Origin: Tulasnella sp. 424
Lineage: Eukaryota > Basidiomycota > Agaricomycetes > Cantharellales > Tulasnellaceae
Length of the DNA stretch: 64,000 nt
NCBI GenBank assembly: GCA_019633425.1
Contig: WSUB01000075.1
Coordinates: forward strand, 124,001 to 188,000
Direction: 5' to 3'
Below, in pieces: positions 43,911-52,249 of this stretch; the stretch's first letter is position 1; each line of letters opens with the position of its first letter. Below the pieces are notes generated by a model. The model ran no database searches. It worked only from the letters and a program-made list of their open reading frames with translations, and was not told the origin of the DNA. The translations under genes and the position numbers were made by a program.

Positions 43911-45560
43911 TCAAGCTGTGCATGTCCAATCCCCTAGCTTCCTAAACACGACTCCACGTGTCCCGAACCATGCGACGGTAAACTTGGTCTTACACTCCAC
44001 ATGAACCACACAGTCAGCCCACCGAGGCTGAGAGAACGCAAGACTGGCACCGCGCATTACACCTGGGATGTCGATACCTCGCTCAGGAGAGAAGAAGGAC
44101 TGTGTGTATGTCGACGATTCGAAGGTCGAGGCGGTCGTCGGCAGTTTGGAGACAAATGGCCACGGTAGCTCATGCCCCCCCTCGGGAGACACTTCAGGGA
44201 AGCTGTTCTCCGCTTCCTGTAAGGCCTCCTGTTGGACGAGTGGGTCATTTAAAAAGGCAATAAACGACCTCTGACCTCCAGGGACATTTGAGCCCCCCTT
44301 AATTTTGATACCTTCCAATATCCTGGATCCCCGACGCACATGATCCCTCGATACTCTCATTGAGTCCCAAGAGTAGGAGTTGGTTGGCCGTATTCCAGAG
44401 AATGGTCCCAAATGATGGTGAGGGTTCTCCCAGTCAGCCTCGTCAGTGACGCCCACGACATCGTCTGGTGCTACCGCCAGACTCCCTTCCCATGGCCAGG
44501 TAGACTGGAAGTCTTCCTCCGTGAGTTCTCTGACCCTGACCAAGAGGTACTCCCAACCGTGGTTCGTGAATGGAGCAACGTATATTCCACTATCGAGCAA
44601 TTGGTTGGGGACCTTGGAGAAGGAGGATGGCCGATGGATGGAGAGGAAATGACCCTCCGGCATGCCGCTTCCAGTCTCCAGCAGAAGCTTAATGGACGGA
44701 ATTTGGGGTTGCCCGAGCCTCCCTTGGCGATGGCTTTGGTTCAACAGCTGGGAGAGTAGAGGCGGAGGGTACGGCGCGTCTGCGAATGAGGCACGCCATC
44801 TCCTCGTCACGATTCTCTCCGGACCATACTCGGGAAGGTGAGCGAGGTAGTCGGGTAGCTTTTGAACGGAGTACGATGTCGACATGTCAGCGGGTGGATG
44901 ACGGCCGCTGAACACCAAGTCTCCTGAGAGAGCTTCTGGGCCTGTCAGCGTTGGAGCTAGCGGTTGGAAACCTTCGAGAGACACGGACGACGGCGATCCA
45001 TCTACCCCAAGCAGTTTAAGAATGGAGTTGCCGGTTGGTCTAGTCTGCATCACGAAGGGGCCATTGAATGGGGGTGAAAAAACCTGGTTCTCTATGACCT
45101 CGACTGGTGCTGCTATCGTGCGGAAGAACCTGTGATCTTGGTCGTGGTCCATCAGGCCCCTTTCGTCGATTACGATGAAAATCCTCCAAATCCTGCCCTT
45201 CTGAAGTCCAGAAACCATCTCTAACCACCAACCCAATGTCCACTCCACTTGCTCCAGCAGCTTCGTTGCAATTTTGTACCATGCCTCGGGCGTCGTCTCC
45301 GTCCCCTCAAGGTGTAGAGCGGCAAGGAATCGACTGCAGTTCCGTCTCATGAAATTTTCATCGACCAGAGTGTCATTGGGATCGACATTATCTTTGACGG
45401 TATTGAGTGCGACGGGGAACCAGATTTGTTCTGCTGAAGCGATAGATTTGTGACGACATGATGTGGAACCAAATCGAACAACAGCGGGGAGGGGAGGGAA
45501 TGAGAGAATGTAGATGATTAATTCGTTGGGAAAGGCGTCAAACGAGTTTCGCTGCGGCAT
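43911..45560 (-). CDS. F-box protein, array 2 copy C
   Basis: 549 residues from MPQRNSFDAFPNELIIYILS, with the same domain layout as copies A and B, ending DWTCTA. The reading frame stays open for 159 further codons upstream, to an ATG at 46037, giving a 708-residue alternative. That extension is rich in Ser/Arg/Pro and is out of frame in copies A and B, so it is probably leader sequence that happens to be open. This copy keeps the undisrupted upstream flank up to the MYND gene and so marks the original 5' boundary of the duplicated unit. Confidence 0.72.
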   Translation of the reverse strand: MPQRNSFDAFPNELIIYILSFPPLPAVVRFGSTSCRHKSIASAEQIWFPVALNTVKDNVDPNDTLVDENFMRRNCSRFLAALHLEGTETTPEAWYKIATKLLEQVEWTLGWWLEMVSGLQKGRIWRIFIVIDERGLMDHDQDHRFFRTIAAPVEVIENQVFSPPFNGPFVMQTRPTGNSILKLLGVDGSPSSVSLEGFQPLAPTLTGPEALSGDLVFSGRHPPADMSTSYSVQKLPDYLAHLPEYGPERIVTRRWRASFADAPYPPPLLSQLLNQSHRQGRLGQPQIPSIKLLLETGSGMPEGHFLSIHRPSSFSKVPNQLLDSGIYVAPFTNHGWEYLLVRVRELTEEDFQSTWPWEGSLAVAPDDVVGVTDEADWENPHHHLGPFSGIRPTNSYSWDSMRVSRDHVRRGSRILEGIKIKGGSNVPGGQRSFIAFLNDPLVQQEALQEAENSFPEVSPEGGHELPWPFVSKLPTTASTFESSTYTQSFFSPERGIDIPGVMRGASLAFSQPRWADCVVHVECKTKFTVAWFGTRGVVFRKLGDWTCTA

Positions 45561-46448
45561 GCAAGACCAGTCTATGGCAAAGGAAGAGTGATCCGTGGTT
45601 CCTGGGTCGTCGTTTGATGACGATGTGGTGAAGGCGGGCGGACTCGGAGGGCGTCTTCGGATGTTCCCGAATTCGCGCGGTTCCAGAACTCCGCATCCGT
45701 CAACTTCTTTGCTCGATCTGGACGGCCCTGATCCACCACTGGGAGAACTTCTCAGAAAGACACCAGAACGATCCATCGAGGTCCCTTCCATAAAGCGGGA
45801 GCTTAACCTCGACGAATTCGCCGGAAAGATCTCGATCCGAGTCCGATTCGGGGTTAACAATAGCTGCAGACCTGGAAATTTGTAGTACATGAGTTCTGGT
45901 GACCCGGAAATCTCACTAATGATGCTACTGCGCTCCGACAAAAGCATGCGGGTGAACCTTCGGGTCGAGGGGAATGAATCATCGCCCCAGGCTGCCCCGC
46001 TTGCTAGGGGGCAGCATCGATTATGGCCTCGCACCATATTTAAGATTTAGGAGGTCAAATTTGACACTTACCAGATCTCACGCGTAGTAGAGATTCCTTG
46101 GTTGGTATCAATAAGGAAATTGTACGTCTTGGGCACTTGTTGTTCTCATTCACCTCGCTGATGGCGTCCCGCCACCTGCCATATTCTCCCGGATCGATGG
46201 CTCGTGAGCTGAACGGTGGCCGATCCGAGTCGGTTGCCCTATTTTTCGTCCTCTGTTCCCCATGCAAGGTTCCTCAACTTCGGAACTAACTCGATACGCA
46301 AAACAAGCAATGAGAAGGTGTGCTTGAAGTGATCTGCGACTTCGCACGGCCCGCTTGTTTTGGTGCGAGTGGACCTCCCGTTTCCGCCCTTATATCCCTC
46401 TCTCCTCATGTCCACTGAGAACGGTTACCCTCCCCCCATTCTGCTATA
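45561..46448. other. Leader/promoter region between F-box copy C and the MYND gene
   Basis: Divergent interval of about 890 bp. The part from about 46000 to 46370 is repeated at 43140-43538 upstream of F-box copy B (shared strings include AAGATTTAGGAGGTCAAATT and GCTTGAAGTGATCTGCGACT), so it belongs to the duplicated promoter of the F-box family. The last 70 bp, with CCCTTATATCCCTCTCTCC, is unique and probably the MYND-gene promoter with a TATA-like box. Confidence 0.55.
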
Positions 46449-47777
46449 ATGTCTCTCACTGGCCCCAACTCGATTCCGAAATCCCTCTCTGTGGTTTGGG
46501 GTAACATCCTCGATGCCAGCGACGAAGACGCTGAAGAAGCCATAGCCTTCCTAAAAGGTCTAGTTCGTGACATCCGGTTCGAAAATACGGACGAAATTGT
46601 CCTACGCGAGCGCGGATTTCCTCCTCTCGCCCGTCGCGACCAGGCCCTCAAAGGGCACAATTGTAGTCACTGCAGCCCAAGAGGGCATGCATTGCAGCAC
46701 TCAGGTCAGTCGTCCCACCGATTCCCTCTCCGTAGTTGCTCATATCCTCCCACTGAAAGCATGGGTTTTGTCTGGTCAAATCATCCGTCAACGGTACGTG
46801 CATTGTCGCATTTCTGGCGGAAACTGGCGTTCATGGCGTCTGTTTTCACCCGCAGAGATCCAAGACGCCTACATGAATGTCTTGACGAGCTCGAAATTGT
46901 TGAATGGTTCCGGAGGATACATCTGTTCGACCCACCGGGGTCTAAGCATACTATGTGAGATATTCGCTCGCTGGTCATCGCTGACACTAACACGAGCTTC
47001 ACCGGTGCCTTGGCCTATTTTGGAAGAACGCTGAGGATCTATTTGGCTGCGGCGTTGGATGGGCAGGAAAAAGAAAAGCAAGATGACGACCGTATTTTAC
47101 GTCTTTTGGATGGCATCGAATCCCAAAAATGCACCGTCGGCGAACGGCTTCTAATGTGTAGCGTTGAAGCCAGGACCTTGCGACGCTTAGGGCGCATATC
47201 ACACGCGGAGACGACGTTAGTATCTTGTATTTGCGATATTAATTACACACTGACATGTTACCATCCTCCCTAGCGAATCGGATCTGGCCGACTACATCCG
47301 TGAAGGATTGCGCATGGGCATACCGACCGTTGTCAAGAGGCATATTCTAAGGCACGACGAAACGTGGGAGGAGTCGGTCATCGGACGCACGCTTGGGCTG
47401 GACTGTTTTGACGAAGTCGTAGAGGAATACGTACCCGGGAAGGGATGGACCGCTACGTTTCCGGGACCCGACGGTTCGCCCACGAGCCAGACGTGGGGGA
47501 TTCAATTTATCAGAAAGACCTCGAGCTTTTCGTTCCTCGACCAGATCCCAAATCCCCCGGCCGAAGTTGACAAGGGAAAAAGGATTCAGTGCTGGGTTAG
47601 CGGGTGCCGAGTCGAGACCAACTTGAAAAGATGTAAGCTTGCAAGCTCGTTTCTGACTGGGATCGGCTCCGCTGACTGTTACTGCTAGGCACTGGCTGTG
47701 GGAAAGGTCTGTACTGCTCACAGCAACACCAACAGTTTGCTTGGAGAAGGCATAAGAAATTGTGCAAGTCGCTGTAG
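46449..47777 (+). CDS. MYND-type zinc finger protein
   Basis: Starts MSLTGPNSIPKSLSVVWGNI. The middle exons encode a helical region (LHECLDELEIVEWFRRIHLF, TSFTGALAYFGRTLRIYLAA, IESQKCTVGERLLMCSVEAR, DLADYIREGLRMGIPTVV) common to fungal MYND proteins of unknown role. The last exon pair forms a C-terminal MYND finger: CWVSGCRVETNLKRC/TGCGKGLYCSQQHQQFAWRRHKKLC, joined across a GTAAGC..GCTAG intron in a Cys codon. The usual CSxxCQ cysteine is His here (CSQQHQ). MYND domains bind proline-rich partners. At least five exons; the splice around 46650-46860 is uncertain. Confidence 0.75.
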
Positions 47778-47943
47778 AGGTCTAGCTAACGATCAATGTC
47801 GTATCCCTGAATTGGTTCGATCCCCAATTGCGTGGCGCCATGAAATGTTCTGACAACGAGCACTCTATATTCGAGAAAGATACTAAATTTTAAAACATGC
47901 GATAGAGATAACGATAGATCTTGGAGGCAGGCTTGAGTGCCTA

Positions 47944-50003
47944 CTACGGGGAAGTGAGATCAATAATCTCGACCTCGTCTTCTGTCAGCTTCCTCCGTTT
48001 TCTTGGATGCCCGACGGGTTTGCTTGAGGTTTCAACTACCCTTCGTTCGGTAGCAGACGATGAGGATGATACGCCGGAAGAGAGTGTCTTCGAAGCCTGC
48101 TTTGCGTAACCTTTGCCGTGGAGAAGCTCGTTATGGCGGGCTTCCGGCCAGATGACGACGACGGTGCGGCGGTACCCTGAGAAAGAGAAACGATCATTGA
48201 GTCCGTTGGAAGTAGGAGAAGACATAGTGCAGCTTACAGCGCTCAAGCGAAGGTCCCCACTGCGGGGTAAGTTGGGTGGATTAGAAACGAACCGAATCCA
48301 AACACTCCCGACAAATCGAGCGAACTTACATTCCCCTGGTAGTCTTCGAACTCTTCGTCGTCAGGCGTTCCCTCGATCACAGTCTCCTCCAGTTCCTCGG
48401 GTATCATTTGCGTGTCTTTTCCGTGTTCGACTTGAGGCAGAATTCCCCGTCCCATCAGGTCGACTAGACCAGTGATGGTCATGTACTGCTCGAGGACCTC
48501 CTCCATGACCCATTCATGAGATCCCTCCTCTTCTTCACTTGCGTCAGGGTCAGGGTCGCAATAGTATGGGTCGTCCATCCCGGGTGCCTCAGGTACGCCA
48601 TCCACATAGCACTCGAGGTTTGCCAAACCTAGGCGGAAGTCATACTCTCTTGCAACTCGTTCGAGATGTGTTATCATGTAAGCGTCGATCCCTTTCAGGA
48701 TTTTTCTTCCCTCCCTCTTTAGCTCCGCTTGTGTGTACTCGTGTTCCAAGAGACTTATGATCTTCATCGGCACTCCCCTCTCGAACATCTTGTCCCTCCA
48801 TGCCAAAAACGCCCCCCGTAGTTTCCGTACGGCCGTATTAGTAGGAGGCAAACGAGGTATCGAGGTTTGTCTTGAGGAATTACTGGGTGGCGCGTGTATG
48901 ATGTTGTAAGCAAGGGCGAGTCGGAATCCAGACGTGACTGGCTGAATCGCATGCGTGACATCGGAGTACCAAGCCAACGCCGACGTGGAGGATGGGCTGT
49001 TGATGCTCGAGTCAATTAGGACCGAGTCTCCGCCATGGGATAGGTAAACAGCGCCGCCTGCGAATTGGGATGGCAGAATGATGATGAGCGTAGCAAACAT
49101 GCCATCGGATTTTTCTGAGCTGAAAAACGAGCGTCGTGAAACACAGAATCGGCCACGACCTGCACATTCACCTACTCTTGGTGAGGAAGAAAGCTAGGAG
49201 ATGGGTAGATTGGTTAGAATAGTTAAAGCTTCGACACTGAGGCCCGCGATGCTCACTGTGACCCTTTCTCATACAGCAACAATTTGTAGAGGTCGCAATA
49301 TGGCTTGCTTTGTGCAGTGTCCACGCCAAGTCCGTTACGAACGTCTCTCATAACACTGCCGATCCATTTCCTCCACGCTGGGTTTCCAAATCGTACCTGT
49401 CGTCGTCGTTTTAGCGTGGCGCAACCTTCCAGCGAAGTTTGATATCCAACTTACTTCGTTCCCACTCAATTCCCATGTATCCCTCACGGATTTGTCAATG
49501 ATTGTCCTCTCCCCCTTCCCGAATGGCGCTTGCGTACAAATTGACCTCAGTCGAACCGCGTCATTGTGACTGAGGGGTAGATTGAGACGCCCAAGTCCAG
49601 ATATGTGGAGGGCAGGATTCGGAGCAATTCTGAACTCTTTGTGGAAGTAGTATGACCCATCAAAATCAAGTTGGTTGAGAGCTCCTTCGATGTCGCCCTA
49701 GTGTCATTGGGTGAGTGAAAAGCCAGGGCGTGCTCAGCAAGAAGTCTTTTTTTTTTCCTGAATACGGACCCGAATGTCGTTTGACGGTTCGACTTCGTCG
49801 TCTCCTGCCTGTTCCTCGCTGTCGCCTTCATCCTCGCCCGCAGATTCTTCCTTTTCGTCCCTCTCGCCGCTATCACTTTCTTCGTCAGTTATTCGGCTCT
49901 CGTCTGCATCATCGTAGACCTCGGTGGCATTCGCTTCCGCCTCCTAGACGAGTAAATCAGATGCCATGCGGAATGAACATTGCCTGGAAATCCATACTCT
50001 CAT
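47944..50003 (-). CDS. 2-oxoglutarate/Fe(II)-dependent oxygenase, prolyl-hydroxylase-like
   Basis: Convergent with the MYND gene. Exons in order: a short first exon (tentative start at 50003, MR), an acidic stretch (EESDSGERDEKEESAGEDEG), GALNQLDFDGSYYFHKEF and NPALHISGLGRLNLPLSHND, VRFGNPAWRKWIGSVMRDVR and YCDLYKLLLYEKGSH. Then the iron-binding HxD is split by an intron: FLPHQ/DSEKSDGMFATLII. Next are GGAVYLSHGGDSVLID, LAWYSDVTHAIQPVTSGFRLALAYN (distal His and 2OG-binding Arg) and, after a further exon, YRRTVVVIWPEARHNELL. The C-terminus has a basic nuclear signal PRKRRK and ends EVEIIDLTSP, which resembles a SUMO-interacting motif. Catalytic residues are present; the substrate is unknown. 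Confidence 0.8.
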
Positions 50004-50196
50004 CGTATGTGCTGGGTGACTCGATGGTTGTAAGGTTATGGATGGAGGGGTGGGGGGGATTTTGTCGGGGGGCGAGAGTCTAAATCGGAATGTGCGTGAC
50101 CACCTTACGTAAAAATTGGCCCTTGATATTCTTCAACTGCCGCGGCTAAACGCTTGTTCTTGTTAGCTGCCGCCTCCCAGTCAGACTTGTGTTGAG
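50004..50196. other. Interval upstream of the oxygenase gene
   Basis: Short interval that should hold the oxygenase promoter. It carries a G-rich run (GGGGTGGGGGGGATTTTGTCGGGGGGCG, about 50050-50080). An acceptor-like TTCTTGTTAG at about 50157-50166 precedes the relic that follows. Confidence 0.3.
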
Positions 50197-50923
50197 GTGT
50201 TGGATCTCTGTTCTCACTTATCACCGAAAGCTTTATGCTTGGAGATCCTTGAAAGCGTTTCGAGTTTTCGGCTGCAGGCTGTTCCGGACAGCACCTTCAA
50301 AGCATCATTGCCCGAGCAAATCGGGGCGACGCTTCATTCTCTGTTTGTCGATGCAAACTGTAAGGCCTGGTTCTGTGCGAATGCTGCTCGAGGGAGAGCA
50401 TGGACGCGGGTTTTCTCTACGAACCGCGCTAATGCTGCGTTTGGCATGGGACTACATGTGAGTTCTCCCCATTTCTGTCCGACGACTCGATTTCCAGTCG
50501 CGTTCGAGAAATGATCGGCACAGCTCAGCTTTATTTCGGCAGTACAGATTGGCCCAAAACGCCTTTGCCCAAGGATGCCGCAGTTTCAAGGTGCGATCGA
50601 GCTCCCTCAAGCGCCAAGCAAATCTTATTATCCGGGATTCCAAAGCAGTGAAATTTAAAGCTATGTCAAGCTGGTATATAAAGCTGTTAGATCACGGAGC
50701 ATGCCTCGAATCACTAGCTTGGATTGACACGGGTGCCGTCGGTTTCGATCAAGGGCTGTTCAAGGTCCCAGCGACTGATATAACAAAAGTAAGCGATGTG
50801 ATACTCCGAGGGAAAGATGCAAGGAGACCAGTCACGTACTTGCAATGCATCCACGAATGGTACCAAAGTCATCCACGGTATAGTCGCCATTGCAGCAAAC
50901 TGCCGCGCGGTTACCCGAACTAG
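50197..50923 (+). pseudogene. Probable gene relic of unknown family
   Basis: Open segment 50197-50457 (LCSHLSPKALCLEILESV, FRLQAVPDSTFKASLP, ANAAFGMGLH) joins in phase across a 40 bp GTGAGT..TCCAG interval to 50498-50923 (FKVRSSSLKRQANLIIRDSK, ACLESLAWIDTGAVGFDQGL). The frame has no ATG start nearby and begins behind an acceptor-like TTGTTAG, so 5' exons are missing or not recognised. The leucine spacing is reminiscent of LRR/F-box proteins but I cannot assign it. It may be the remains of a gene truncated by the neighbouring rearrangements, or an exon pair of an unrecognised gene. Confidence 0.35.
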
Positions 50924-50969
50924 CATGCGAGCCTATCAGCGTCGGGTCACTCCTCGAGAACGAGTAGCC

Positions 50970-51393
50970 TCACCATTCAAATGGGGTGTTGACAGGTAGA
51001 GGTACGCCGCACCCCCTGGCAATGAACGATTGGTGGTCGGATGTATACTCCACGGTATCGCAGCATCCTGCTTTGTCTGGGTGGTTCCAGTCGCTTGATT
51101 GACAGATGACGTAATTGTAGCCGGGCGAAACCCGTGGTTTTGGAGCAACTAGAGGAAGTCGAGTGAGAATTCTAACCTCGACGGTGGGTAGCACAGGGCA
51201 TTGCATCCATACCCCCTGCCTTGTCGGGTGTATATAGCTTTCGAGGACGAGCTGGTGGCAAACCTCTCTTCAAACGTTCACCATTACTGAGAGCCACGTT
51301 CGATTTGAGGCGGGCCGGGCGATACCCAGGGGGTTGTGTCGCTATTGATGCTGCTGACGAGCAGATTAAAACAAGAAGCAGGCTGAGTTTCAT
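50970..51393 (-). CDS. Small secreted cysteine-containing protein
   Basis: 119 residues in two exons (51213-51393 and 50970-51148) with a 64 bp GTATGG..CTCTAG intron. Signal peptide MKLSLLLVLICSSAASIATQ, then a pro-region with NGERLKRGLPPARPRKLYTP. This is the ERxxRGLPPxxPR motif that recurs near the N-terminus of many Agaricomycete secreted proteins and probably marks a processed propeptide. The mature domain has four cysteines in C-x13-CC-x16-C spacing (YNYVICQSSDWNH, AGCCDTVEY, IARGCGVPLP) and ends NTPFEW. Such a size and layout fits effector-like or matrix proteins; function is not known. Encoded next to a cell-wall-degrading enzyme gene on the same strand. Confidence 0.7.
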
Positions 51394-51839
51394 GGGTAAG
51401 GAACGGAGTGCGAGCCTTAAGAAGGCTTCGAGAAGTTGAGTGCGGAAGGAGCGAGAGGACAGACGTTGAAGGGTGGGTGAACGATGGCACCTGGGATTTT
51501 TGTGCTGGTACAGCCTCGGATCCTGAGGGCCTGTTCTTGGCACCTGGCCAGTATTTTTGTCGTCCCTGCCAAGCCCTGCCAAGCCGCGTCGAGACAACAG
51601 GGATCAGAAACATTGAAGCCCCGAGAACACCGAGCTAACCCCGGCTTCCAATACTGAGCCAACTAATTGGGAAATGTTTAGTCTCCTGTTAATTACCAAT
51701 GCACTTGTGGGTGGCGGGAAGGCTCGTTGTATTTAGAAGATGTTATGGACCAGCGCCCGCTTTGTCTCCCGATCCCCTCGATTTCCCCACGTTGTTTCTC
51801 GATGATCAGCGCATATCACGTAATTATTGGGGATGCCAC

Positions 51840-52040
51840 GCTCTCGTTCTTCTTTCCGATTGGTATATTTGGTCTCCAGGATGCGAAAGCAAGTGTACGG
51901 TCCATCACAGCGACTGCCCAGATAAGTAGAGTCGATCCGGCTTGTCGAATTGAGCACAGTCTTACAGGACACAGAAATTAGCCTTCACATAGTCTCCAGG
52001 GAGGTAAGACTCCGTTAAGTCGACCGAGGCTGTCAACAGA
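51840..52040 (-). pseudogene. Relic of a pectinesterase 3' end
   Basis: Diverged duplicate of 52140-52400. On the minus strand it still reads TVLNSTSRIDSTYL, matching the last exon of the pectinesterase (TVLNSTSWIDSAYL), but without the stop. The preceding exon around PVDIT is also recognisable in degraded form (GTCGACTTAACGGAG). Flanking strings GGTATATTTGGTC.CCAG occur at the same relative place in both copies. The catalytic part of this second gene is absent. Confidence 0.7.
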
Positions 52041-52142
52041 ATTAGCTGTAATCGTGTAGTTTGCCCCGTCGGTCAGCCCTCACCCTGTTTTCTTGGCGAT
52101 GGTCGTATGTGAACTGGCTCGTAAGCTTAATGATCATTAGGG

Positions 52143-52162
52143 CTCTCTCTCTCTCTCTCTTC
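52143..52162 (+). repeat. CT microsatellite
   Basis: About ten CT dinucleotides downstream of the pectinesterase stop, inside the duplicated 3' segment and absent from the matching place in the relic copy. Confidence 0.8.
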
Positions 52163-52249
52163 ATCTCTACAAGTGGTATATTTGGTCGCCAGAGCGCGAA
52201 ACCCGTGTACACATGAATATGTATATATATGTAGTCGACCACACTGACT

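Larger units (their letters stand above)
38780..46370 (+). repeat. Tandem array 2: glycine-rich gene 3' end + F-box gene
   Basis: Three direct repeats of a convergent pair: the 3' part of the glycine-rich gene (+) followed by an F-box gene (-). The last glycine-rich exon falls at 38835, about 41088 and about 43643, a period of about 2.25-2.55 kb. The junctions read as breakpoints. Upstream of F-box copy A the sequence leaves homology with copy C at GATCCATC (about 40950 versus 45778) and enters glycine-rich exon 3. Upstream of copy B it leaves homology at GCGCGAGT/GTGCGAGT (about 43538 versus 46369) and enters the end of exon 3. Only the first glycine-rich gene and all three F-box genes are intact. 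Confidence 0.88.

Noticed and set aside
47805..47845. GGTTCGATCC hairpin resembling a tRNA T-arm
   Set aside because: It forms a simple palindrome with an eight-base loop, and no A-box or acceptor stem partner exists; it lies in the MYND gene 3' region.
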